Assembly: GCA_937146805.1 (NCBI GenBank)
Contig: CAKZRR010000038.1
Span: 62,001-126,000 of the forward strand
Direction of reading: 5' to 3'
DNA from: an uncultured Owenweeksia sp.
GTDB lineage: Bacteria > Bacteroidota > Bacteroidia > Flavobacteriales > Schleiferiaceae
Length of the DNA stretch: 64,000 nt
The notes below the pieces were generated by a model. The model saw only the letters and a list, made by a program, of their open reading frames with translations. It was not told where the DNA came from and ran no database searches. A program made the position numbers and the translations under genes. Every line of letters begins with the position of its first letter. Positions within the stretch are counted from its first letter, which is position 1. Positions 39,812 to 48,710 of this stretch are shown here, in pieces.

Positions 39812-41353
39812 ATGCAAAATAAATTAGATCAGTTAGCCAATAAAATTGCCAAAGCCCAACTAGGTGGTGGTGAAAAACGAATTGAAAGCCAACATAATAA
39901 AGGAAAGCTTACCGCCCGTGAGCGCATTCATTTTTTGATGGATGAAGGAAGCTTTGAAGAAATTGGCATGCTGGTAACCCACCGCAGTACTGATTTTGGT
40001 TTAGACAAACAAAAGATTTTAGGCGATGGTGTGGTAACTGGTTACGGTACTGTTAACGGCCGTTTAACCTACGTTTTTGCGCAAGATTTTACCGTATTAG
40101 GTGGCTCTTTAGCCGAGGCACATGCCGAAAAAATTTGCAAGGTGATGGATCTTGCCATGAAAAACGGGGCGCCTATTTTAGGCCTTAATGATTCGGGTGG
40201 CGCGCGAATTCAAGAAGGGGTGGTTTCACTAGGCGGCTATGCCGATATATTTTACCGCAATACACTAAGCAGCGGTGTTATTCCGCAGCTATCGGCTATT
40301 ATGGGGCCATGTGCTGGAGGGGCTGTTTATTCGCCAGCCCTTACCGATTTTATTGGCATGGTAGAAAACACCAGCTATATGTTTGTTACTGGACCCAACG
40401 TGGTAAAAACGGTTACGCATGAGGAAGTAACTTCAGAAGAATTAGGAGGTGCTTCAGCACACTCTACCAAATCGGGGGTAACCCATTTTACCTTTCAAAA
40501 TGAAATTGCATGCCTTAACGGGTTTAAAAAATTGCTGAGCTACATTCCGCAAAACTGCGAAGAAGATGCTCCAAGTTTACCCTACACTTCGGGTGATGAA
40601 AACCGACCTGCCTTAAATGATATTATTCCGGCCAACCCCAACCAGCCTTACGATATTAGAGAGGTAATTAACGGAACAGTAGATGGTGAAAGCTTTTTAG
40701 AAGTACACAAAGATTTTGCTGCCAATATAGTGGTAGGTTTTGCGCGCTTAGGCGGAAAATCCATTGGAATTGTAGCCAACCAACCAGCCTATTTAGCAGG
40801 GGTTTTAGATATTGACTCGAGCACCAAAGCCGGCCGTTTTGTGCGCTTTTGCGATGCCTTTAACATTCCGTTATTAGTGTTTGAAGATGTGCCTGGATTT
40901 TTACCCGGTACCGACCAAGAGTGGAACGCCATTATTACCAATGGCGCCAAATTGCTCTATGCTTTTAGTGAAGCCACCGTGCCGCGTATTACCGTTATTA
41001 CTAGAAAAGCTTACGGAGGTGCCTACGATGTAATGAACTCAAAACACATTGGTGCCGATATGAACTATGCTTGGCCTAGTGCCGAAATTGCCGTGATGGG
41101 TGCCAAAGGAGCGGCCGAAATTATTTTTAAAAATGAAATAAAAGCAGCCGATGATCCTGCCGCCAAACTAGCCGAAAAGGAACAAGAGTATGGCGATATT
41201 TTTGCCAACCCTTACCGTGCTGCAGCCCGTGGTTATGTAGATGAAGTAATTAAGCCCGAGCAAACCCGCCAAAAATTAATTAGGGCTTTTGCTATGCTGC
41301 AAAACAAGGCCGTAAAACTGCCTAAAAAGAAACACGGGAATATTCCTTTGTAA
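39812..41353 (+). CDS. Acyl-CoA (propionyl/methylmalonyl-type) carboxylase, carboxyltransferase subunit
   Basis: GKLTARERIHFLMDEGSFEEIG, LNDSGGARIQEGVVSLGGYADIF, FEDVPGFLPGTDQEWN, ITRKAYGGAYDVM. Start likely at ATG 39812. Confidence 0.95.
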   Translation: MQNKLDQLANKIAKAQLGGGEKRIESQHNKGKLTARERIHFLMDEGSFEEIGMLVTHRSTDFGLDKQKILGDGVVTGYGTVNGRLTYVFAQDFTVLGGSLAEAHAEKICKVMDLAMKNGAPILGLNDSGGARIQEGVVSLGGYADIFYRNTLSSGVIPQLSAIMGPCAGGAVYSPALTDFIGMVENTSYMFVTGPNVVKTVTHEEVTSEELGGASAHSTKSGVTHFTFQNEIACLNGFKKLLSYIPQNCEEDAPSLPYTSGDENRPALNDIIPANPNQPYDIREVINGTVDGESFLEVHKDFAANIVVGFARLGGKSIGIVANQPAYLAGVLDIDSSTKAGRFVRFCDAFNIPLLVFEDVPGFLPGTDQEWNAIITNGAKLLYAFSEATVPRITVITRKAYGGAYDVMNSKHIGADMNYAWPSAEIAVMGAKGAAEIIFKNEIKAADDPAAKLAEKEQEYGDIFANPYRAAARGYVDEVIKPEQTRQKLIRAFAMLQNKAVKLPKKKHGNIPL

Positions 41354-41365
41354 AACTGGAAGACC

Positions 41366-42859
41366 ATGACCAAAAACCGTATTCAACGAATTTTAAACAT
41401 TTTTACTCTTTTACTACTCTTTCATTTTAGCTTATTTGGGCAAAACAATGGAGTACATGCTCATAAAAGTGAAGCCCTAAAATTTAGATTACCTCCGAAT
41501 GTCCCTTCGGCTATTTTTGAAATGGGAAATTTTGTCTATTCCGTCCACTACAAAGGCAAGGCTATTCACCTCAGAAAGTTAGCCAAAACCGATCTTAGTT
41601 TGGTAGAAGAGTGGAAACTTAAAGACCCCGCCCTTTCAAAATTCACAATTTATAAGTTTCTATCCACCACCAAAACGGAAAGTGGCCTGAGTATTATGGC
41701 GCACGTTTATAATTCAAAAAGGAAGCAAGAGCATGTATTCAACGTGCAGATTACAGCTACTGGCGAAATACAAAATGCGAAAAAAGTTTTCTCTACAACC
41801 GAACATACGGGGTCTGTAAAAAGTATCGTGGAATATAAATCCCCTAATTCGCGAATTTCTGTTTTTTATATTGAAAAGTACAACCAGGATGGAACGCGCA
41901 AACTTCCAGAGTTTGTTGCAGTAAGTGACCATTTAAACGTGATGTGGCGCGGTGTACCAACTGTAAAAGGCAATAGCAGAATGGCTTTTCTACCTATAAA
42001 TATGACTGTAGATAATAAAGGTAATTTTTATATTCTAGGCTACGAAACTACTTCTGCCAAAATCAATTATAAGTCTCATCTAAACTCAAACTATTTCATT
42101 GCTAAGTATTTTCAGGGCGAAAATACTGAGAAATACAATGTTGATAAACCTGAGCTAATTCTACATGGAGGCGGTATAGGCTTAAACCCTTCGGGCAATG
42201 TAATCTTTAGTAGCTTTTACTCCTTGGCGGAAAGTGAATCCTTAGACGGCACGTTGACCATAATTCTAGATAAGGGACTTCAACAATTGAATCAACAGCA
42301 AACGGCATTTTCTGAAGATACCGTACAGAAACTTATGGCTATCCCTAATATGACGATGAGCAGCGATTTTAAACCCGCTGAGCAATTTCATAATAACGGA
42401 AAAACTACTCTAGTAATGGAGTGCTACTCCAGTGGTTTACTTTACAGTTATGGCATTGCTTTATTTTTTGTTGAAATAGATTCCCAAAACGGACGGCTCA
42501 TCAAAATGCAGTACGTTCCCAGTAATATAAGAATGGGGGATCAGTTTAAAATGTATTACTTAGAAAGAGAAGGAAATGATATTGATGTGATTCAATTTGA
42601 CATGAATTATAAATTGCTCGTTGAAGAGGGAATCGCTGTTAAAAAAAATATGTTTTCATCTTCTCTTGTTCACATAAAGCTCAATGCATATGAAAAGCCA
42701 ACGTACACCTTGCTTATTAATAAGGATACTTTTGGGAAATTTTTAAATTCATTTACTAGTCGTACAGTTAAGGATTCTGAACGCTCCTATTATGGGCTAG
42801 CACAGTATGGCGTAAATAAACTTGTGGTGTATAAGCATAACCTGCCCGATCCGAAATAA
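41366..42859 (+). CDS. Hypothetical secreted protein
   Basis: Signal-like N-terminus (ILNIFTLLLLFHFSLFGQNNG), no recognised domain; 497 aa. Confidence 0.7.
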   Translation: MTKNRIQRILNIFTLLLLFHFSLFGQNNGVHAHKSEALKFRLPPNVPSAIFEMGNFVYSVHYKGKAIHLRKLAKTDLSLVEEWKLKDPALSKFTIYKFLSTTKTESGLSIMAHVYNSKRKQEHVFNVQITATGEIQNAKKVFSTTEHTGSVKSIVEYKSPNSRISVFYIEKYNQDGTRKLPEFVAVSDHLNVMWRGVPTVKGNSRMAFLPINMTVDNKGNFYILGYETTSAKINYKSHLNSNYFIAKYFQGENTEKYNVDKPELILHGGGIGLNPSGNVIFSSFYSLAESESLDGTLTIILDKGLQQLNQQQTAFSEDTVQKLMAIPNMTMSSDFKPAEQFHNNGKTTLVMECYSSGLLYSYGIALFFVEIDSQNGRLIKMQYVPSNIRMGDQFKMYYLEREGNDIDVIQFDMNYKLLVEEGIAVKKNMFSSSLVHIKLNAYEKPTYTLLINKDTFGKFLNSFTSRTVKDSERSYYGLAQYGVNKLVVYKHNLPDPK

Positions 42860-42963
42860 CCGTTTTTTATTTTGCTTTTAAAGTGTAAAATTTGAGACTA
42901 ATCATTAACCGCAAATACGGTAAATATGCTTCTGTAAATATTGACTTTCTAAAACTATTATTC

Positions 42964-44226
42964 ATGCAAAAAAATTATTCCCTTTTCGCCTTCCTTTTAT
43001 TGGTATTTATCTTTTCTGCTCAAACAGCCCTAGCCCAGTGTGCATCGGCAGCCAACATTGTTACCGTAATTACCAATGGTAAAAAATACCAAGTAGTTAA
43101 GGAAAATAAAACATGGGCCAGCGCAGCCAGTTGTGCAGTAAGCTTAGGCGGTTACTTGGTTGAAATAAACAGCCAAGCGGAGCAAGACAGCGTGTATCAT
43201 GCCATTACTTCGGTGGCCAATGTAGCCAGTAATTACACCACAGTTAGTGATGGCGGTGGTATTGCTTACGTTTGGATAGGCGCCAGCGATGTAAACACCG
43301 AAGGCACTTGGATATGGAATGGCGATGGGGCCACCACGGGAACTACCTTTTTTACCGGGCAAGGGTCTGCCGGAACTAACAACGGAGCCGTGGTAAACAG
43401 CCTTTACAATAATTGGGGAGGTACCTCTGCTGGACCAACCACTAAAGAACCCGATAACTTTTCAAACAACCAAGATGCGGCTGCTATTGCCTTAGCGGGA
43501 TGGCCTGCTTTTAACCCCGGCTTTTTAGGTGTGGCCAATGAGTGGAATGACATTAACGCCACCAACAGCATCTACTTTGTAGTAGAGTTTGATTGCAGCA
43601 AATCATCTAGTAGCGTTACGGATTCGGCCTGTGGTAGTTATACCGTTCCGAGTGGAGACGAAACCTACAACAGCAGTGGTGTTTATATGGACACGGTGCT
43701 AAACTCCAACGGCTGCGATAGCGTGCTTACCATTACCCTAACTATTACTAATTTAGACACCAATGTAAGCCAAAATAGTGTGCTGCTTAGCGCGAATGAT
43801 TCTACCGCTAGCAGCTACCAGTGGTTAGATTGCAACAATGGTTTTGCCATGATTACAGGGGCTACCAGTAAAAGTTATACCGCTACCAGCAATGGTAGTT
43901 ATGCCGTTATACTAAACAAAAATAACTGCAGCGATACCTCCGCCTGTAAAACGGTAAATGATGTTTCGTTAGCAAAAGCGATAAGCTTAACCCAGGCCCA
44001 GTTGTTTCCCAATCCTACAAACGGTAGTTTTACTCTAAATCTTGGAACACCTTTGCACCACTTTCACATTCGGGTGAAAACCCTAAACGGCCAAACGCTA
44101 AGCCAACAGTATGTGGACAAAGGCCTGCAAGTGCCTTTAAAACTTAACCAACCGGCTGGCTTATACCTTTTAGAAGTGGTGAAAGACAACCAAACGTTGC
44201 ATACTCTAAAACTTTTAATTAACTGA
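42964..44226 (+). CDS. C-type-lectin-like domain protein with T9SS sorting domain
   Basis: Signal peptide MQKNYSLFAFLLLVFIFSAQTALAQ at internal ATG 42964; KTWASAASCAVSLGGYLVEINSQAEQDSV...WIGASDVNTEGTWIWNGDG...NEWNDINATNSIYFVVEF is CTLD-like. C-terminal LFPNPTNGSFTLNLG. Confidence 0.87.
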   Translation: MQKNYSLFAFLLLVFIFSAQTALAQCASAANIVTVITNGKKYQVVKENKTWASAASCAVSLGGYLVEINSQAEQDSVYHAITSVANVASNYTTVSDGGGIAYVWIGASDVNTEGTWIWNGDGATTGTTFFTGQGSAGTNNGAVVNSLYNNWGGTSAGPTTKEPDNFSNNQDAAAIALAGWPAFNPGFLGVANEWNDINATNSIYFVVEFDCSKSSSSVTDSACGSYTVPSGDETYNSSGVYMDTVLNSNGCDSVLTITLTITNLDTNVSQNSVLLSANDSTASSYQWLDCNNGFAMITGATSKSYTATSNGSYAVILNKNNCSDTSACKTVNDVSLAKAISLTQAQLFPNPTNGSFTLNLGTPLHHFHIRVKTLNGQTLSQQYVDKGLQVPLKLNQPAGLYLLEVVKDNQTLHTLKLLIN

Positions 44227-44231
44227 TTACC

Positions 44232-44687
44232 ATGAGAATAAAAGCCAATAATCCCGAAGAGTATATTGCCCAATTAGCGGATGACCGTAAAGAGGCGATA
44301 AACGGTTTACGCAAAGTAGTGCTGGATAACCTGCCTCCCAATTTTGAAGAGTGTATGAACTATGGTATGTTGGGCTATGTAGTGCCGCACAGTGTATACC
44401 CTCCGGGTTACCATTGCAATACCGAGCTGCCTTTGCCTTTTATGAATTTGGCCAATCAAAAAAACTTTATTGGGGTGTACCACTTGGGTATTTACGCTAT
44501 TCCTGAGTTATACGATTGGTTTGTGGAAGAGTATGGCAAGCGTGTAAAAACTAAATTAGATATGGGTAAGAGCTGTATTCGTTTAAAAAAGATGGATCAA
44601 ATTCCTTTTGATTTATTTGGCGAGCTAGCTTCTAAACTTACCGCCCAGCAATGGATTGATGTGTACGAAGCCAAGCTAAAAAGGTAA
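44232..44687 (+). CDS. DUF1801 domain protein
   Basis: PEEYIAQLADDRKEAINGLRKVVLDNLPPNFEECMNYGMLGYVVP...GKSCIRLKK. Confidence 0.85.
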   Translation: MRIKANNPEEYIAQLADDRKEAINGLRKVVLDNLPPNFEECMNYGMLGYVVPHSVYPPGYHCNTELPLPFMNLANQKNFIGVYHLGIYAIPELYDWFVEEYGKRVKTKLDMGKSCIRLKKMDQIPFDLFGELASKLTAQQWIDVYEAKLKR

Positions 44688-44688
44688 A

Positions 44689-45114
44689 ATGCCCAAGCTG
44701 CTACTTTTAAGTGAAGTTCATATTCCCCTATTAATGGAATGGGCGTTAGAACTTAATAAAGTGGATAGTTACGAAGTGCAACGAGCTAGGCTAGAAAAAA
44801 TGTTTACCTACCCTACTTACCGTTGCTTTGGCTTTTTTGATAAAGAGGAGCTACTCGGCTATAGCGGCAGCTGGACTACCGAAAGGTTGTACTCTGGTAA
44901 GCAGTTAGAGTTGGATCATGTACTTATAAACCCTGCACTAAGATCTAAGGGTTATGGTGGTCAATTTTTAGAGGCGCTTCAACAATGGGCGCTAAACCAC
45001 GATTATCAAACCATAGAATTAAACAGCTACTTGGAAAACCGCAGGTCGCACGATTTTTATAAAAACCTAGGCTTTCGCAAGCTGGGTTTTCACTTTCAGA
45101 AAAAAATACAATAA
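44689..45114 (+). CDS. GNAT family N-acetyltransferase
   Basis: LDHVLINPALRSKGYGGQFLEALQQWA acetyl-CoA-binding motif, NRRSHDFYKNLGFRKLGFHFQK. Confidence 0.9.
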   Translation: MPKLLLLSEVHIPLLMEWALELNKVDSYEVQRARLEKMFTYPTYRCFGFFDKEELLGYSGSWTTERLYSGKQLELDHVLINPALRSKGYGGQFLEALQQWALNHDYQTIELNSYLENRRSHDFYKNLGFRKLGFHFQKKIQ

Positions 45115-45145
45115 AGCCCGCCTATCAAAGGGTAAGGCGGGCTTT
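45113..45145. terminator. Bidirectional terminator between convergent genes
   Basis: AAAGCCCGCC (45113-45122) ... GGCGGGCTTT (45136-45145), perfect 10-bp inverted repeat between convergent CDSs. Confidence 0.85.
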
Positions 45146-45153
45146 AAGCAATA

Positions 45154-45654
45154 TTAAGCCGCGCGTTTCTTTTGCGCTTTTAACTTGGTTTTTACTCGGC
45201 TCAGTGCTAAGTTCCACCTTTCTTGTTCATCAGTACAAATTACCTGCATTAAGGCTTCTTTTAAATAGGCCTTGGCCAATTTTAATTGATGTTGTTTTTC
45301 TAAAATCAAGGCCATGTTTCCTAAAATAATGCTTTGATTTACAGTAGGTAAGCGCTGGCAATACACCAACACCTGTTGAGCCTTTTTGAGTTTTCCGGTA
45401 GTAATGTAAAGCGTTACCAAGTTTTCGTAGGCACAGGCATATTCCGAATCTGCATTAATGGCATTTTCAAAATAGGTTTCGGCTAATGCGTAGTTTTTTA
45501 AACTGTATAATTGTAATTTACCCATAAGGCAATTGGCGGCTGCATGGTTTTGTTCGTAGCTTAAGGCATAGATTAAATTTTCCATGGCCTCGCTCAACTC
45601 CCATGGGTAGTTTTCGAGGGCTTTTAAATAGTATGTTTCGGCTAAAGTGGCCAT
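45154..45654 (-). CDS. TPR-repeat protein
   Basis: Helical repeats: AETYFENAINADSEYACAYENLVTLYITTGKLKKAQQVL. Confidence 0.7.
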   Translation of the reverse strand: MATLAETYYLKALENYPWELSEAMENLIYALSYEQNHAAANCLMGKLQLYSLKNYALAETYFENAINADSEYACAYENLVTLYITTGKLKKAQQVLVYCQRLPTVNQSIILGNMALILEKQHQLKLAKAYLKEALMQVICTDEQERWNLALSRVKTKLKAQKKRAA

Positions 45655-46077
45655 GATAGATTGTCTTAAATAATTAAAAAATAGTGGGAAAACCCAAGCC
45701 TGTATAAGTTTTAAACCGTGTTAAACACGATGGACAGAAAGGCGGTATTTGGGCAAAAAAAATCCCGACCTAATTAAGACCGGGAGCGAATACAAGTATT
45801 GCGAAGCAATGAGATTTAGCTCTCCGGTATAAAGTAAAAATGGATTTGTGGATTATCTGAAAAACGCATATTCGCTCGCTTTAAAATTTGAAGCGGCAAA
45901 ACACATTTAATTTTGCCTCTTTACAAAGAGGGATTGAATAACAGCGACCTAGTAAAACGTTAACGGGCGCTTTCACTTAGTTAAGGGATTGCAAGATTGG
46001 AGGCAATATTGCTTTTTATGGGAATCTTTTCCTTGCAATAAATTCTTACCTTTATTCACCCAAATAACCACCCTGTT

Positions 46078-48648
46078 TTGAAAAAAAATACCCACCTTTT
46101 AATTTTTACCGCCCTGCTTGTTTTTGTGAGTTTTGGTAGGCTTAAAAGCCAAAATACCTGCCCCACTTGGGAGTGGGCTACCCAAATGCAAAAAAGCAAT
46201 AACCCAGGTAAAATTTTAAAAGCAACAGGAGACGATCATGGCAACTTTTATGTGGTTGGCTGGTTTACAGGAAGCCTTACCCTAGGCACTACTACTATTG
46301 CCACTCCCAGTGCCAGTTTTTTTGTAGCCAAATTTGATTCAAACAAAGTTTGGGCCTGGAGTGTGAAATTTGAGTTAAGTACACCCCAATACTATGCAAC
46401 ACATCATCTATTTTCAAAAGGTCTAAATTTACAATATCATCCTGCAGGAAAGTTGGTAGTAACAGGCCTCTTATCCGATTCCGCTAGTTTTGATTCTTTA
46501 AGCCTAACAAACTCAAGCCAACAAAATAATCTCTTTGTTGCCCAGCTCAATACTAATACTTTGCAATGGGAATGGGCTCAAAAAGCCGAAGGGATTTTTA
46601 ATTATGTTAATAATTACAACACAGGGAATCGGCTGATTTACGATTCCGCTGGGAATGTGTGTCTTTCGGGTTATGTCTATAATAGCCCCCCTCAAGGAAA
46701 TTTAATTTTTGGTAGTGATACCTTAGAGGTTAATACAAATTATATGGCTTTTATCGCCAAATTAAACCCTCAAGGAAATTGGCAATGGGCGCGTAAGCTA
46801 AGTTTTGCTCGTTCTTACGGCACACAAATAACAACTTACCCAAACGGAAATGTAATGGTAGCAGGCAGTTTTACTGGAACCATTAATTTTGCCAATCAAC
46901 AAGCAACGGCAGTAAACCAAGATATTTTTTTAGTCACTTACAGCCCAGCCGGGCAGCCCCTTAATTTGAAAACGGTTGCAGGCGCATGGCTTGGGCATTT
47001 GGCACTGGATGGACAACAAAACCTTTATATAATTGGCACTTCTGGTGATACACTTATCTTCGGAAATGACACGCTTAATGCACCGGGTTACTTTATCGCA
47101 AAGTTTAATAGTAGTGGAAATCCGCAATGGGCAAAACCCTTTGGTGCTGGTCTAGGTTGGTACAATTCGCCTTTAATGGCTATAACAAGTCCAAATGGAA
47201 AAACAACCATGACCGACCTTCAGCATGGTTTGGCCTATTTTGGTGACGACACCCTACAACCTAACTTGGGCCCTTACGTTGCTGCTATAGACAGTGCCGG
47301 AAATTGGTTAGGGGCTGGTCAAGCTAGAATAACTAGTAGACCAATAACTCCTTATGAATCATTACAACACGCCATTACCGAAGATTTGCAAGGAAACCTA
47401 TTTATTATGGGGACACTGTTTGATGATTATCAATTTGGGCTTCATCACTTATCAAACCCATTAGACTATGCCGCTAAAATAAGTTACCAACCCAATATTG
47501 CTTTGCAATTTGATGCCGATACACTCCATTATTTTTGTGGAGACTCCTTAGAAATCGACCTGAAATCAAACAGTGCCGCACAGCTTTACTATAACTGGGC
47601 ACCTACAACTGGCCTAAACGACAGCACCATACGAAACCCTACCTCTAAACATCGGGGAGTGATAAAGTATGTTGTTGATGCACACTCATCAAACGGTTGT
47701 ACTGTAAGAGACTCCGTTATTGTAATTAGAGATACCTCGGTTTGGTTTGGAAGAGGAATTCACTTTAAACCTATCTTGGGCGCAAGGGTTTTTTGCAGCG
47801 ACAGCATAACAATTTCAACAATAAACACCTTTGCTTCCTACCTTTGGAGTACAGGCGATACTACCGCAACTATTTCTCCCACAAAGCCCGGCACCTATAT
47901 TTTAACGGCCTATGATGGTGATGGTTGTTTTAGCCATGATAGTATTACTATACACCCTTTGGTGGCTATTAATACCGCCAGCCCTTTACTTTGCCCCAAC
48001 GATTCGGTAGTGTTGAATGTAAACGCTACAGACTTAGACAGTTTACGCTGGTTTAATGGCAGTAATACGGCACAGCAAACCGTTACGCAAGCCGGAAACT
48101 ATTGGGTTACCGCCTACAAGCAAAATTGCTACTATACCGATACTATTACCGTAGTTGATTTTACAGATACGGCCAACGCCCAGTTTAGCTATACCAATAT
48201 GGGTTTAAAAGAGGTACAATTCAAGCCAGTTTCTATAGGTATTGCCACCGGCTTTTGGGATTTTGGAGATGGAAATACCGCCTCTGGAATAAACGCGCAG
48301 CATAGCTATGCCAACTATGGCAGCTATTATGTTTGTTACCATGTAACCGATGTTTGCGGTTACACCGCACAGGTTTGCGATAGTATTACTGTAGCGCCTG
48401 TTGGTTTAAACGAATGGAATAAAAGCGATGGCTTTAGTTTGTACCCCAATCCTAGTTCGGGAGATTTATTTTTGCAAGCAGATGAGCCTTTTACAGGTAC
48501 TCTTAATTTGTACAATTCATCCGGAATGCTGGTGTACCAAAAACACCTTCCGCGAAAGCGGCAATGGCACCTAAACCTTAGTCATTTACCTAACGGCTTT
48601 TACGTGGCACAAATAGGTAATCAACGTTTTAGATGGGTTAGGGATTAG
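46078..48648 (+). CDS. Secreted SBBP/beta-propeller-like protein with PKD domain and T9SS sorting domain (TTG start)
   Basis: Repeats FFVAKFDSNKVWAWSVKF / LFVAQLNTNTLQWEWAQKAEG / AFIAKLNPQGNWQWARKL; PKD GFWDFGDGNTASGINAQHSYANYGSYYVCYHVTDVCG; C-terminal LYPNPSSGDLFLQAD. Confidence 0.88.
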   Translation: MKKNTHLLIFTALLVFVSFGRLKSQNTCPTWEWATQMQKSNNPGKILKATGDDHGNFYVVGWFTGSLTLGTTTIATPSASFFVAKFDSNKVWAWSVKFELSTPQYYATHHLFSKGLNLQYHPAGKLVVTGLLSDSASFDSLSLTNSSQQNNLFVAQLNTNTLQWEWAQKAEGIFNYVNNYNTGNRLIYDSAGNVCLSGYVYNSPPQGNLIFGSDTLEVNTNYMAFIAKLNPQGNWQWARKLSFARSYGTQITTYPNGNVMVAGSFTGTINFANQQATAVNQDIFLVTYSPAGQPLNLKTVAGAWLGHLALDGQQNLYIIGTSGDTLIFGNDTLNAPGYFIAKFNSSGNPQWAKPFGAGLGWYNSPLMAITSPNGKTTMTDLQHGLAYFGDDTLQPNLGPYVAAIDSAGNWLGAGQARITSRPITPYESLQHAITEDLQGNLFIMGTLFDDYQFGLHHLSNPLDYAAKISYQPNIALQFDADTLHYFCGDSLEIDLKSNSAAQLYYNWAPTTGLNDSTIRNPTSKHRGVIKYVVDAHSSNGCTVRDSVIVIRDTSVWFGRGIHFKPILGARVFCSDSITISTINTFASYLWSTGDTTATISPTKPGTYILTAYDGDGCFSHDSITIHPLVAINTASPLLCPNDSVVLNVNATDLDSLRWFNGSNTAQQTVTQAGNYWVTAYKQNCYYTDTITVVDFTDTANAQFSYTNMGLKEVQFKPVSIGIATGFWDFGDGNTASGINAQHSYANYGSYYVCYHVTDVCGYTAQVCDSITVAPVGLNEWNKSDGFSLYPNPSSGDLFLQADEPFTGTLNLYNSSGMLVYQKHLPRKRQWHLNLSHLPNGFYVAQIGNQRFRWVRD

Positions 48649-48710
48649 TGTTCTACTTTACAACCAACTTCAACTTTCTTACCTTTATTCATCCAAATAA
48701 CCACCCTGTT

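Noticed and set aside
39812-41353. Operonic propionate-degradation cluster with mce
   Set aside because: The carboxylase subunit and methylmalonyl-CoA epimerase are about 34 kb apart with unrelated genes between; likely same pathway but no physical cluster.
45760-45790. CCCGACC...GACCGGGAG as a terminator
   Set aside because: Imperfect pairing and no T tract downstream; mentioned only as part of the intergenic hairpin region.
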